64,000 nt of DNA from Thermoanaerobacterium sp. RBIITD (GCF_900205865.1 NZ_LT906662.1:2679411-2743410), one strand, 5' to 3'; positions 51,199-61,606 are shown, counted from the stretch's first letter. Notes: generated from the letters alone by a model not told the origin. Made by a program: numbers and translations.

Positions 51199-52048
51199 TT
51201 ATTATCTTTCGAAAAATATTAATAAAAGAATAGAGGATTTAAAATTGGAAATTGGTAAAGAGAAAGACAGTATGAAAAACAAATTAATCAGAGAAAATAA
51301 AAATGAAGTTAACAATTTCTATCCTGTTCAAAATGACTTAGCAAATTTACCTAATTACTCAGCTTTAATAAAGATTCCATTTATACTTAAAAAACCGTAT
51401 ACAAGTAAGGATGATGGAGAATTTCATATCTTGGATAAAAAAATTTTTGAAAATCCGATTGTAAGAGATAAATTTACGGGACTTCCTATTGTAAGACCTT
51501 CAACATGGAAAGGACATTTGAGATTTGCTGCCGAGAGAGTAGATTGGGATGAGAAAAAAAAGAAGAAAATTATTAGAAGGTTGTTTGGTTCAGAGAAAGA
51601 TGAAGAAAAAAATAAAGAAATTATGCAAAAAGGCAGATTGAATTTTTTTACGACCTTCTTTAAGGTTGATCCTGAAAAAGATGTAATTACTCCATTGAAG
51701 CGGGATACAAGAACTCCTGCACGAGGACCCATACCTTTAGAAGTTATGAAACCTGAAAATAAAGGAGATTTTTATATCCTTTATATGCCTTACCCTAAGG
51801 GAAAGGATTTTGATAAAGAACAAGTTAATAATGACTTAAAGTTTCTTGCGGATGCTTTACAACTGATGTTTTATGTTTATGGTTTTTCCGCAAAAAAGAG
51901 CTCAGGATTCGGTGTAATACAGGAAGAAGCTAATGAAAGTGAAATTAATGTAAAATTAGATTTGGTTAAAAAATGTAATTTTAATACTTTAAATGACTTA
52001 AAAAGTAAAATAGATGAGTTGTTTGAAGAAAAGGGTGAAAAAGAATGA
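51188..52048 (+). CDS. Type III CRISPR RAMP protein, Cmr6-like
   Basis: 286 residues. RAMP core with GLPIVRPSTWKGHLRFAAE (the substrate-loop equivalent of GSS.KG), RLFGSEK, LNFFTTFF, RTPARGPIPLEVMKPENKGD, and a glycine-rich end YGFSAKKSSGFGVIQ. Its place between cmr1 and cas10 matches the Cas7-like Cmr6 subunit of III-C loci. GGAGGTG precedes ATG 51188, inside the end of cmr1. The RAMP fold is clear; the exact group is by position. Confidence 0.8.
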   Translation: MVYDYYLSKNINKRIEDLKLEIGKEKDSMKNKLIRENKNEVNNFYPVQNDLANLPNYSALIKIPFILKKPYTSKDDGEFHILDKKIFENPIVRDKFTGLPIVRPSTWKGHLRFAAERVDWDEKKKKKIIRRLFGSEKDEEKNKEIMQKGRLNFFTTFFKVDPEKDVITPLKRDTRTPARGPIPLEVMKPENKGDFYILYMPYPKGKDFDKEQVNNDLKFLADALQLMFYVYGFSAKKSSGFGVIQEEANESEINVKLDLVKKCNFNTLNDLKSKIDELFEEKGEKE

Positions 52049-54984
52049 GCGAATTAAAGAAATTAGAAAAAAACAGGGAGAATATTTTAATTGGTGAGAT
52101 TGGAACCTTGCTTCATGATATTGGTAAGCTTCATCCTGATTTTATAGGTACACAGTCCCTTGAAAATACCCCACAAAAATTTTATCATCCTAATATTGAT
52201 GGGTTTTTAAACTCAGAATTAAATGAAAAGATTAAATCTAAGTATTTTGAATTTAGTATAGGAAGTGATAATTCAAGTGTATACAAACTGATTACAGAAC
52301 ATCATGATCGTGATCCTAAAGATAAATTCGTAAAATATTTAAAAGAATGTGATAATCTTGATTCTGCTGATGACAAAGGCATAGTTCGGAGGAAACAATC
52401 CCGTGAAAATACGTTTATTGTTTCTCCTTTCGGATATCCTAAAGAAAAAATAAATTTAGATTTCTTAGGGAAAAGATTTGAAGATTTGCAGCAAAATCTT
52501 CTAGGATTATTTAAATACTATATATCCGGAATCATGGATATAGGTTGTTTTAGAAAGGCTCTTATTAACAATTTAATGAAAGTATTTTCTCATAGTCTTG
52601 GTGAGACAAGGATTCCCGCTAATGATGTAACCTTATGGGATCATTCTTATTCTACAGCATCTTTATTTAAATCTGTTTTAGCAGCATTGGTACTAAGTGA
52701 AACTAAGTTGAAATGGAGAGTATTTGGCATTTCATGGAACGGCATTGGTTTTATAAATGGTGGGAGAAAGATAGCAGATATTTTAAAGAGGAGAGAGATT
52801 ATTGATAATATTAAGGGAAAACTCAAGGAATTATGTGAATTTACATATCCCATTGGAAATGCAGTTTATGAAGATTTGAATGGTATGTACTTTACTTTTC
52901 CTCAATTAAGTGGAAATAAATTAATTGAAGTAGCCGGTGAATTGTCAGAAAAGGCATTAAATATTATAAACCAAGGAAGCGATAATGAAATTTGGCCTGT
53001 ATTTACGTTAAGCAAAGATTATAGAGGATTGACAATTATTGCAAATGAACTGAATTTTGCTTCTGAAGTAAGAAAAAAACCAAAATCTACACCAGTTCTA
53101 TATGTTGAAGGGGAAGTAAAAAAATGTTTTAAAAATCCTGAGTTTATTCATGAGGTGCGCGTTGGACAGGATATTTGCCCCTTCTGCAAAATAAGATCAA
53201 AAGATAAGGAAAAAGAAAGATGCGATATATGTGACGAAAGAAGAAGGGGAAGATTAGATGAGTGGCTTTTAAACAGAAAAAATACAATATGGGTAGATGA
53301 AGTCGCTGATACGAATAACCGTATTGCCTTGCTGTCTTTGAATTTCAATCTTGATAAATGGCTTAATGGTTCTATGATAGGGAGTTTGTATTCCCAGAGC
53401 TTTGAGGATTGGATGAAGGTAAGAAAAGAAAATAAAGAAAATAAAAATACTACAGAAATATTAGATGATAACTTGCTTAATGATATTAAGTTTTTATCTC
53501 CACTTCAGCCTAATAAAAAATCAGTTTATGATTTAATAGAATATGTGATTTCTAATAAAGATGATAATAATAAAAAAGGAGATATCGCTAAAATATTGGA
53601 TACTTTTTTTCAGGATGTAAACATTGGTAAGGGCAAGATTAACTCTCACATTGATAATATAAAAGAACGGTTAAAACCTTTTGAATTAACAAAAGAAAGC
53701 CTCGCTGCCTTTTTATTCACACAAAATGCTACACCAGCTCGCTTGTATAGGATATGGAAAGAGACCGAAGAATTTTTTAGGATTGCTTTAAAAGAAATTA
53801 AAAGCAAATTATATTTTAATAAGTGGAAAAGAATTAAATTTGATGTTGATATAAGTCAATTGAATACACAGAAAAAACTTAAATTAAATACTCCTTACAT
53901 TATTAAAATTGAAGATTTAAAGCCTGAAAACATTCTTGTATTACATGTTTCAAATGGAGAATTTTATACTATAGAATCTCTTGAAAAATTTAAATTTAAT
54001 AAAAAACAGGGCAAATTAGCAGTGAAGGATGCGTTAAGACAAGGTTTTTATTATTTGGCAGATGAAAAAAAAGCTCAAGATAACTTGTTAAAACTAAATC
54101 AAGGTGAAACTATAAAACCTAAAAGTGAAAATATAAAAGAAGAGGAGTATATCCCATTTATAGAAATAAACAGGTCGCCTCTTTCTTTGCGCATTATAGT
54201 TCCTGCAGCGGATTCAATAAAAATAATTGAAATAATAACAAAGCTATTTAATGATAGGTTTGAAAAAGTTCTTGGTAAGCTGCCGTTAAACATTAAATTG
54301 CTTGTGGCAGATAGAAAGTTTCCCATGTATGTTCTCCTTGAAGCTGAAGGTAGAATGCTTGAAGGAAAAGAATTTAATGAAGCAGTATATATGAATCCAT
54401 GGTGGGATGTTACAGGATTAAGAAATGATAAATACTATGGCTTTTATCCAACGAAGCAAATAGAAGATGATGAAAGGTATACGCTTGATGACTTGTCAAT
54501 GCTTTCAAAAGGGAAAACATATGCTTTATATCCAGGATATTTTGATTTTGATTTTCTCGGTGGGACCTCTGATAGATATAAAATATCTTACAAAAAGAAT
54601 AAAGAAGGACAGACAGTGAAAAGAAAAGATGAAGAATATATGCTATATTCTTCAAGACCATATTATCTTTATCAAATTTCTATAATGATTGAGTTGTGGA
54701 AAACACTAAAAAATAACATTTCAAATTCTCAAATAAACTTTATCGAAGAGATGCTTATAAATAAATTAAGGGAGTGGAGAGAGGTAAATGATTCAAGTAA
54801 AAACAGCATATTTCTAGAATTTGTGAAGGCAGCTTTGATAGATGCTTTTGGGGAGAAATGGGATAAATTAAGAGAAGAGACAAAATATTTTCTGATTTAT
54901 TCTGCCTGTAATGGGATGATGCTTGACACAATAGCTTTATTTAAACATGTTATAAAAATAAAGGAGGATAATGGAAATGAGTAA
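52045..54984 (+). CDS. cas10: Cas10-family large subunit, Csx11-like, lacking GGDD
   Basis: 979 residues. An N-terminal HD motif is present (LLHDIGKLHPDF, His24/Asp25; ITEHHDRDP, 86-88) along with DVTLWDHSYSTASL (194-205). A zinc finger is formed by Cys378, 381, 393 and 396. The first palm has IALLSLNFNLDKWLNGS; the second palm region (LRIIVPAADSIKIIEIITKL ... FPMYVLLEA) carries no GGDD or similar motif anywhere. This is the Csx11 pattern of subtype III-C, where the cyclic-oligoadenylate synthase is inactive but the HD DNase may work. It overlaps both neighbours by a few bases. Confidence 0.9.
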   Translation: MSELKKLEKNRENILIGEIGTLLHDIGKLHPDFIGTQSLENTPQKFYHPNIDGFLNSELNEKIKSKYFEFSIGSDNSSVYKLITEHHDRDPKDKFVKYLKECDNLDSADDKGIVRRKQSRENTFIVSPFGYPKEKINLDFLGKRFEDLQQNLLGLFKYYISGIMDIGCFRKALINNLMKVFSHSLGETRIPANDVTLWDHSYSTASLFKSVLAALVLSETKLKWRVFGISWNGIGFINGGRKIADILKRREIIDNIKGKLKELCEFTYPIGNAVYEDLNGMYFTFPQLSGNKLIEVAGELSEKALNIINQGSDNEIWPVFTLSKDYRGLTIIANELNFASEVRKKPKSTPVLYVEGEVKKCFKNPEFIHEVRVGQDICPFCKIRSKDKEKERCDICDERRRGRLDEWLLNRKNTIWVDEVADTNNRIALLSLNFNLDKWLNGSMIGSLYSQSFEDWMKVRKENKENKNTTEILDDNLLNDIKFLSPLQPNKKSVYDLIEYVISNKDDNNKKGDIAKILDTFFQDVNIGKGKINSHIDNIKERLKPFELTKESLAAFLFTQNATPARLYRIWKETEEFFRIALKEIKSKLYFNKWKRIKFDVDISQLNTQKKLKLNTPYIIKIEDLKPENILVLHVSNGEFYTIESLEKFKFNKKQGKLAVKDALRQGFYYLADEKKAQDNLLKLNQGETIKPKSENIKEEEYIPFIEINRSPLSLRIIVPAADSIKIIEIITKLFNDRFEKVLGKLPLNIKLLVADRKFPMYVLLEAEGRMLEGKEFNEAVYMNPWWDVTGLRNDKYYGFYPTKQIEDDERYTLDDLSMLSKGKTYALYPGYFDFDFLGGTSDRYKISYKKNKEGQTVKRKDEEYMLYSSRPYYLYQISIMIELWKTLKNNISNSQINFIEEMLINKLREWREVNDSSKNSIFLEFVKAALIDAFGEKWDKLREETKYFLIYSACNGMMLDTIALFKHVIKIKEDNGNE

Positions 54985-55831
54985 TGTAGAAATTAAAAAG
55001 TATTATGCAAAAACCCTTGACCCTGTTCATATCGGAGAAGGAGGATACAAGCTTGGAAGGGTTGACAACACAATAGTCAGGGACCCTGCTACAGACCTAC
55101 CTAAAATTCCGGGTACTTCAATGTCTGGTGTTACAAGAGAATTTTATACAATTTATTTAATAGAAAATGACAATGACTGCAAAAACAAAAGTGATGATAA
55201 AGATAAAAGAGATTGTGCTGAAAAAAAAGCAAAAGATTATTTTGGAGATGATAAAAAACAAGGGATGGTCAGATTTTATGATGGTGAAATAATATTTTTC
55301 CCCGTTTCATCAATACAGGGTACTATATGGATTACGACTAAAGATCTTCTTAAGTATTGGTTTGGAGAAATATCAAGTGAAAATGGTGAAAATATAAAAA
55401 TTCCCGATGTAGTTGAAGATAAGGCTTATGCAATAAAAGGAATAGATTCTAATAAACCTTTAAACCTGGGGTGGATTTTATTAGAAATAGGAAACATTTC
55501 AAATGGTAGTGTTATAGTTTTGCCAAAAGATATAAATGAATGGGTTAAACGAATTGTTATAGTTTCGGATAAGCTTTTTTCACATATAGTAAATGATAAT
55601 CTTGAAGTCAGGACATCTGTAAGGATTAATCCTGAAACAGGTACAGCCGATGATGGAGCACTTTTCACCTATGAAGCAATACCAAGAGGCACAATTTTAG
55701 GCTTTGAAGTAGGAATTGATAAACATAAAAATGGATGTAAAAACATAATGACGGATGTATTGCCATATTTTAAACTTCTTGGCATAGGAGGTATGGGGAC
55801 AAGAGGATTTGGCAGAATTGAGCTGGTTTAA
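54977..55831 (+). CDS. cmr4: Type III CRISPR RAMP protein Cmr4 (Cas7)
   Basis: 284 residues from ATG 54977 (AAGGAGG nine bases upstream); ATG 54971 is too close to that site. KTLDPVHIGEGGYKLGRVDN is followed by TIVRDPATDLPKIPGTSMSG, the Cmr4 entry loop, where the Asp of RVDN is the likely RNase residue that cuts target RNA every six bases. GMVRFYDGEIIFFPVSSIQG and GMGTRGFGRIELV follow. It forms the backbone of the effector. It overlaps the cas10 stop. Confidence 0.93.
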   Translation: MSNVEIKKYYAKTLDPVHIGEGGYKLGRVDNTIVRDPATDLPKIPGTSMSGVTREFYTIYLIENDNDCKNKSDDKDKRDCAEKKAKDYFGDDKKQGMVRFYDGEIIFFPVSSIQGTIWITTKDLLKYWFGEISSENGENIKIPDVVEDKAYAIKGIDSNKPLNLGWILLEIGNISNGSVIVLPKDINEWVKRIVIVSDKLFSHIVNDNLEVRTSVRINPETGTADDGALFTYEAIPRGTILGFEVGIDKHKNGCKNIMTDVLPYFKLLGIGGMGTRGFGRIELV

Positions 55832-55871
55832 GTTAATAAATTAGATTTAAAAAAGAAGGAGGAAAATACAG

Positions 55872-56240
55872 ATGTTAAATCTTGATTATATTTGTATAGA
55901 AATTGGTCAGAGCATGCCTAAAGGGAAAGATCCACAAAACGATATAAGAAAAGCCATTGGAGTTTTGCGGGAAGATGGCGTCTATGCAATGTTCTTGTGG
56001 CTTGAGGACAAGGATAAGGAAATTAAACAAAAACTTATTAAATTGTTAAATAAAGATGAAATAAAGCAGTATCTTTTAAATAATAGTGAGTCATTTAATA
56101 AAGATAATTTTAATAAATTTTGCGAGCAATTAAAAAATATTGCTGCGGATTTGGATAAACTTCTTTTTGCAAAGAAGATTCTTGAACGCACGTTAACGTA
56201 TGCTCTTTATCATGCAAAAATAGGTGAGAAAAATGGCTAA
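55872..56240 (+). CDS. cmr5: Type III CRISPR small subunit Cmr5
   Basis: 122 residues, mostly helical and charged; the C-terminal AKKILERTLTYALYHAKIGEK is the typical Cmr5 ending, and GVLREDGVYAMFLWLEDKDK matches the family. It forms the small-subunit filament that lines the target strand. AAGAAGGAGG precedes the ATG. It overlaps the next gene. Confidence 0.9.
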   Translation: MLNLDYICIEIGQSMPKGKDPQNDIRKAIGVLREDGVYAMFLWLEDKDKEIKQKLIKLLNKDEIKQYLLNNSESFNKDNFNKFCEQLKNIAADLDKLLFAKKILERTLTYALYHAKIGEKNG

Positions 56241-57165
56241 TTGGATAAAGCTTGAAGTTGTATTTAGATTAAAAAGTCCTTTGCATATAGGATATATGCC
56301 TTTTAAAGGATCTGTAATTTCTCCTACAAGGTATTATGTGCCGGGGAAAAACTTTTGGGGTGCTGTCACAAAGAGGATAACAGAATATTTATGTAAAAAT
56401 CCTTCAGAGGATAACTACAGAAAGATTGGTTCTATTGTTATGGAAAATTTTAAGTTTTTATACTTCTATGTATTTGATGGAGAACATGTTTATATGCCTC
56501 ATTATACTAATGAAGGATTGAAATTTGGGAATGAAAATCAGCATGACTTTGAGCAAAAATTCATAAGCAGCAGGTTATCGACTGCAGTAGATGCTTCTTC
56601 GGGAACTGCGAGCGATGGAAGTTTACATGAAATTGAGTTTATAAACAATAAATTTAAGGATAAAAGTGGGAGACTAAAAGATACAAAAATTAAAGGGTAT
56701 ATATGGATAAGAGAAAATGCTGAGATAGAAAATTATAAAGTAGAAATAAAAAACGAAGAAAATAGTTTGGGAATATTTATAAACAATTTCAATGTAATAG
56801 AAGAATTAATACTTGGCGGCGAGTCAAAATATGGTTTTGGACATGTTTTGCTTGAATCAATTAAAGAAAGTGAAAATATAGAAAATACAATAACTATTAA
56901 GATGGAAAAAGACAAACCTTTAACAGCTCCGCTAAAATACTGCGAAGATATTAAATTTAAAGGAGATATAGAATTAATAACGGGAAGAGGATATTTTGAT
57001 CCCAAGGACAATAATTCTGACGGTTCAAACGAACCAGGTGATAGGATCTCAAAATTGGAATATTATTTTTCACCCGGTACCGTTTTGTTGTTAGATAATA
57101 GTATTGATTGTGAAGTGGCTTGGGATGGTACTCTATTAATATGTCAAAATGACAAAAATAATTAA
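56233..57165 (+). CDS. Type III CRISPR RAMP protein, Cas5/Cmr3 position
   Basis: 310 residues from ATG 56233; a GTG at 56224 is in frame but overlaps the AGGTGAG site. RLKSPLHIGYMPFKGSVISP and TRYYVPGKNFWGAVTKRITE form an N-terminal RAMP module; RLSTAVDASSGTASDGSLHE and the glycine-rich LILGGESKYGFGHVLLES follow. It lacks the usual Cmr3 start, so it may be the divergent Cas5-like subunit of III-C that holds the crRNA 5' handle. Last gene of the operon. Confidence 0.75.
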   Translation: MANWIKLEVVFRLKSPLHIGYMPFKGSVISPTRYYVPGKNFWGAVTKRITEYLCKNPSEDNYRKIGSIVMENFKFLYFYVFDGEHVYMPHYTNEGLKFGNENQHDFEQKFISSRLSTAVDASSGTASDGSLHEIEFINNKFKDKSGRLKDTKIKGYIWIRENAEIENYKVEIKNEENSLGIFINNFNVIEELILGGESKYGFGHVLLESIKESENIENTITIKMEKDKPLTAPLKYCEDIKFKGDIELITGRGYFDPKDNNSDGSNEPGDRISKLEYYFSPGTVLLLDNSIDCEVAWDGTLLICQNDKNN

Positions 57166-57353
57166 GAATTATTATAAACGGGGTGTTTATAATCCTGATA
57201 GTGCATTTTCAAAAAAAGAAGGATTTTCACGATTTATGTGGAAGTAAATATAAAGGAAGATAAAATTATGAAATAAGGATTTTTACATGTTGTATGAATT
57301 CTAATATTTATTCAATTATATGGTAAATTAAATGAAGAAATGGAGGGCTCTAA

Positions 57354-59330
57354 TTGATTGATAACATTGTTGCATACAAATTGGTAATATCATTGCTTAT
57401 GACAGTTATTATAATCATTAGTTATTTATTTTCAAAGGCTCACAGAAATTTTTTAAAATTTTTAATCTTTTTTTCGATTACTTCCACATTAATATATTTA
57501 TTATGGAGAACATTTTATACAGTACCAAAATTAAACATATTGAGTTTAATTTTAGGAACCATCTTGTTGACAGCAGAGTGGATAGGTTTTTTTCAATCTT
57601 GTGTTTATAAATGGCTGTTTTGGTCGAATAAGAAGGTTGAATATATTCCAATTGAAAAATTTGAAAAACTTCCAACAGTAGATATATTCATTGTAACATA
57701 CAACGAATCTTTGGATATATTAAGAAAAACAGTTTCTGCATGTAAAAAAATAGATTATCCGGATAATTTATTCAACGTATATGTGTGTGATGACGGAAGA
57801 AGGGCTGAAGTTAAAGAGCTATGTGATGAATATAAAGCTCATTATATCAGCAGAAACGACAATAAATATGCTAAAGCGGGAAATGTTAATAACGCTTTGA
57901 GTCAAACAAAAGGTGAATTTATATTGCTGTTAGATGCCGATATGATTCCCAAAAGGAATATTTTGAAAAGAACATTGGGACAATTCATCGATAAAAGTGT
58001 GGCTTTTGTGCAGACCCCGCAAATATTTTATAATTACGATCCGTTTCAATACAACTTATATTTTGAAAACAGTATTCCAAATGAGCAGGACTTTTTCATG
58101 CGAGATATAGAAAGCGGCAGGTCCGTTCATAACGCCGTCTTGCACGTTGGAACCAATGCTGTATTTAGAAGAAGTTCTTTAGACGCAATAGGGGGAATAC
58201 CTACGGGTACAATCACAGAAGATATGGCAACAGGAATGCTTTTACAGGCAAAAGGATTTAAAACTATTTTTATTAATGAAGTTTTAGCTATAGGCCTTTC
58301 GGCTGAAACTTTTTCTGATTTGATAAAACAAAGAGACAGATGGTGCCGTGGGAATATTCAGGTAGCAAAGAAATGGAACCCGCTTACAGTAAAAGGTTTA
58401 AACTTAAAACAGCGGATTATATACTTTGATGGTGTTATATATTGGTTTTTTGGTGTGCAAAAAATGATTTATATTTTAGCACCTTTAATATATTTAATTT
58501 TTGGGATTGTACTTTTAAATGCAAGGGTAATTGATTTACTGTTGTTTTTTGTACCGTATTTTTTATCATCTGTATTGTTTTTCAGGAGTGCAGTCGGAAA
58601 AAGAAGAAATATCACATGGAGCAATATTTATGAAATAGCAATGTCGCCTTATATTGCACTTTCTGCTTTATCAGAGCTTGTTTTTGGAAACGGAATTAAA
58701 TTTAATGTTACCCCGAAGGGCAGAACGAGGGGTAAACCGGAATTTTTATGGAAATTAGCGATGCCCCATATTATATTGTTTTTGGCGACGATTTATGCAT
58801 TAGTAATTACAGCGTATAAATTTTATACTGGAAATATCCATTTGATAGATGCTTACATTATTAATATCTCATGGGCAATATATAATGGGTTAGGTTTGCT
58901 TATGGCAATCTTCATCTGTTTGGAAAGACCAAAATTCAGGAATAGTGAAAGATTTGATGTGGGTTTGTTTGGAAAAATTGCAGTAAGCAAATCAGCTTCA
59001 GAGGAAGTTGCATGTACTGTAGAGGATATATCTGAAAATGGAGCCAAAATAAAATTTCAAGGGAAAAATACAGATCAATTGAAGACAGGAGATGTAATAA
59101 ATGTTTATGTTGACAGAGTTGGAGAAATAAAAGCCAGAATTTGCTGGATTTCAAAAGATAGGAGTATTTTGGGAGTAAATTTTTTTGACCTTTCCAATGA
59201 TCAATATGATGAACTCATACAAATGATGTTTGAGGATGAATCTAAATTTGATTTTAACTATAAAAGGAGATTGGGAGTTTTTAGCAGCATTTTTATGGCT
59301 GTTAAAGATTTATTAAAGTACTATGCTTAA
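57354..59330 (+). CDS. Membrane glycosyltransferase family 2 with PilZ domain (BcsA-like)
   Basis: 658 residues. Several N-terminal membrane helices precede a GT2 domain: TVDIFIVTYNESLDILRKTV, CDDGRRAEV, LLDADMIPKRNI, TITEDMATGM, and the QRDRWCRGN (QxxRW) motif. More helices follow and a PilZ domain closes the protein (RPKFR and EDISENGAKI, i.e. RxxxR and DxSxxG), which binds cyclic di-GMP. It probably polymerises and exports a cell-surface polysaccharide such as a beta-glucan. The start is TTG 57354 behind GGAGGG. No bcsB or other partner lies nearby. Confidence 0.9.
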   Translation: MIDNIVAYKLVISLLMTVIIIISYLFSKAHRNFLKFLIFFSITSTLIYLLWRTFYTVPKLNILSLILGTILLTAEWIGFFQSCVYKWLFWSNKKVEYIPIEKFEKLPTVDIFIVTYNESLDILRKTVSACKKIDYPDNLFNVYVCDDGRRAEVKELCDEYKAHYISRNDNKYAKAGNVNNALSQTKGEFILLLDADMIPKRNILKRTLGQFIDKSVAFVQTPQIFYNYDPFQYNLYFENSIPNEQDFFMRDIESGRSVHNAVLHVGTNAVFRRSSLDAIGGIPTGTITEDMATGMLLQAKGFKTIFINEVLAIGLSAETFSDLIKQRDRWCRGNIQVAKKWNPLTVKGLNLKQRIIYFDGVIYWFFGVQKMIYILAPLIYLIFGIVLLNARVIDLLLFFVPYFLSSVLFFRSAVGKRRNITWSNIYEIAMSPYIALSALSELVFGNGIKFNVTPKGRTRGKPEFLWKLAMPHIILFLATIYALVITAYKFYTGNIHLIDAYIINISWAIYNGLGLLMAIFICLERPKFRNSERFDVGLFGKIAVSKSASEEVACTVEDISENGAKIKFQGKNTDQLKTGDVINVYVDRVGEIKARICWISKDRSILGVNFFDLSNDQYDELIQMMFEDESKFDFNYKRRLGVFSSIFMAVKDLLKYYA

Positions 59331-59404
59331 TTTTGTTTTTTAAATTGTAAAAGTCAATATATCCTTGTACAAAAAGTGGAATATAATTTTGTACAAAAAA
59401 TATA

Positions 59405-60168
59405 CTAAGATGCATTCGAAGAACTGTTAAAATATTCAACTTTTGATTTTAATCTATATGAAGGTCCCTTTATTGATATAACATGCGAATGATGAAGTAA
59501 TCTACCTAATATTGCATTGGCTAATGTTGCTGATCCAAATACTTCTGCCCAATTTAAAAAGGGCATATTAGTTGTAATAATTGTACTATGCTTTTCATAT
59601 CTTTTAGATATTAGCTGAAAAAATATATTTGAAGCATCTGTGTCTATTGGTAAATACCCTGCTTCGTCTATTATTAACACCTTATATTTTGAAAAATGCT
59701 TTAATCGGATTTCTAAACGGTTTTCTGCTAAAGCCTTTTTAATTGAGTCATCAATTCTTGAAAATGAACGAAATATGTAGAATATCTGTGTTTTGCACAT
59801 TCTATCCCTATGGCGGTGGCAAGATGTGTCTTGCCTACTCCTGGAGTCCCTACAAACAATATATTTTCGTTATTTTCTACAAATCTTAAACTTTTTAAAT
59901 CAAGAATTTCTTGTTTGTTTATGCTTGGTTGAAATTCAAAATCAAAATCATCAAGTTCTTTTAAAAAAGGGAAGTTTGCTACTTTGACACATGCAAGTAT
60001 TGCTTTTTCTTGTTTTGATTTTATTTCTAAATTGCTTAGTTCATATAGAGCATCTATAACACTTTTTTCTCCTGATTTAATCATGTTTAAATATGTATCT
60101 ATATTATTTTTTATGTTATTTAATCCAAGTTCTCCTAAATTGTTTAATAGCTTAGTATAGTTACTCAC
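59405..60168 (-). pseudogene. istB: istB, IS21 helper ATPase, frameshifted
   Basis: The N-terminal part (60168 down to about 59780) reads MSNYTKLLNNLGELGLNNI with Walker A LFVGTPGVGKTHLATAIG. The frame then shifts; the C-terminal part continues with LLIDEAGYLP-type Walker B (VLIIDEAGYLPIDTDAS) and TTNMPFLNWAEVFGSATLAN. Both halves are good family matches, so a single frameshift near 59760 inactivates it. Confidence 0.9.
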
Positions 60169-60176
60169 ACCCTCAC

Positions 60177-61364
60177 CTACCTATGCAATAATTTATCCAA
60201 TTCGTTAAGATTATTTGTGCATATTTGTTCAATGTCCTCTTTGTTTTTGATAAGATTTTCTATTAGTTCTCTATAATGAGATTCGTGATAATTTATCTTT
60301 TTATCACTTAATATATGGACAGATATCAAGTCTGTGTTAAAATATACATGTAACTCATTTTCTACTGTTTTAAGAGTTACAGTTTTATTTATATATTTTG
60401 GAGGGACTGAGTATCTACTACCTTTGTAATATATCATAGAATCTTTATGGACAGTTGCTTTTTGTTCGAAGTTCATATAACTTTCTATGATATCATTACT
60501 TGGCATAGGAGATAGATACTCCTTTTCTTTTTGGAATAATATTATCGGTTGTATCCCTGTTGACTGATTTGTAGATTGATTAACTTTTTTGTTTATTTCA
60601 CCAATTATCTTTATTAAATCTTCTTCATTCTCAAATTCACCATTGTATGGCAGTAGCCAGTCAATAAATTTATTAGATGATTCCACCTTTCCTTTGGTAT
60701 ATGAGTGTCTTGGCTTACATAAGCGTTTCTTAAAGTCAAAATCATTTGCAAATGCTTTTATTTTATTATTTATCTTCCTCCCCTCGTTTGTTATATCAAC
60801 TATTGTTTTCATATTGTCAAAAAGGTCTCCTGTAGCTTTAAAAGCGTTTATCAAGCATTAAATTACATCTTGTTGTGTTTTTGCTTTCCTATATTCAAAA
60901 TAGCAATATCTTGAATATCAACGCTTATAGTTAAAAACATTAAAAATGAATTCTTCTCCATATTTAGAAACTAACTTTATCTCTTCTTTCCAATCTACCT
61001 GGGCTTGCTTTCATGCATGAGTTTCAAACCGTGGATGACCACTTACTTTTTTAGCAGGTTTCAAGTCTTTTCGCTTTACATATTTGTTGAAATTAGAATA
61101 TGTTCCAATATCATAATTTTTAGAAACAAAGTATTCGTATACTCTCTTTACCGTAACCCACTTTATTTCAAGTTTTGCTATTATTTCATCATAGTATTTA
61201 TCTAATTTACTTTGTTTGTTTCTTGTTTTTTGTTTGCCTTCATATCCTTCATAATACTTTTTAACAGTTCTTCTATCTACTCCATATTCCCTTGCTAGCT
61301 CTGAAAAATTAGTTTTTATCTCCATAGCCTTTAATATGCTAATTTGACCTAATAGATTTTTCAT
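60177..61364 (-). pseudogene. istA: istA, IS21 transposase, broken
   Basis: It starts at 61364 (MKNLLGQISILKAMEIKTN) with a helix-turn-helix LAREYGVDRRTVKKYYEG and reaches GHPRFETHA, where a stop interrupts the conserved FET.PGEQAQVDW. Further stops follow before the frame INAFKATGDLFDNMKTIVDI, the integrase core end RHSYTKGKVESSNKFIDWL, and the C-terminal domain. At least two lesions make it inactive. Confidence 0.88.
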
Positions 61365-61473
61365 TGCTGGTATCCCTCCTACGAACAGAAGGATAACAAA
61401 TTTTTGTACAAATTTGTACATTTTTATTTTCCACTTTTCGTACATTCTTATTTTATCATTTTCAAGGAGAGAG

Positions 61474-61606
61474 GTGGAGAGAGGAGGGAGCACAACAAGA
61501 AAAAATAGCGATAGCAAAAGAAATGCTGAGCGAAGGTATAAGCATTGAAAAAATTGCTAAAATAACAAAGTTGTCTGCTGAGGAAATAAAAAAGTTGATA
61601 CATTGA
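61474..61606 (+). pseudogene. 3' end of a Rpn/PD-(D/E)XK nuclease family transposase
   Basis: About 42 residues in frame: REEGAQQEKIAIAKEMLSEG followed by ISIEKIAKITKLSAEEIKKLIH and a stop. This is the characteristic C-terminus of recombination-promoting nuclease/putative transposase proteins. Everything upstream is missing, probably lost at or before insertion of the IS21 element. Confidence 0.7.

Larger units (their letters stand above)
59366..61444 (-). mobile_element. IS21-family element, degraded
   Basis: About 2.08 kb with IS21-type ends: TGTACAAAAAGTGGAATATAA at the left and its reverse-complement counterpart (CCACTTTTCGTACA) at the right, both followed inside by a second TTTTGTACAAAAA-like repeat, typical of IS21. 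It holds istB and istA on the minus strand, both interrupted. No clear target duplication is visible. It inserted next to a remnant of a PD-(D/E)XK transposase/nuclease gene. Confidence 0.85.

Noticed and set aside
50098-57165. Classical subtype III-B
   Set aside because: The large subunit has no GGDD and the last RAMP lacks the Cmr3 N-terminal pattern; III-C fits better, though the call rests on motif reading.
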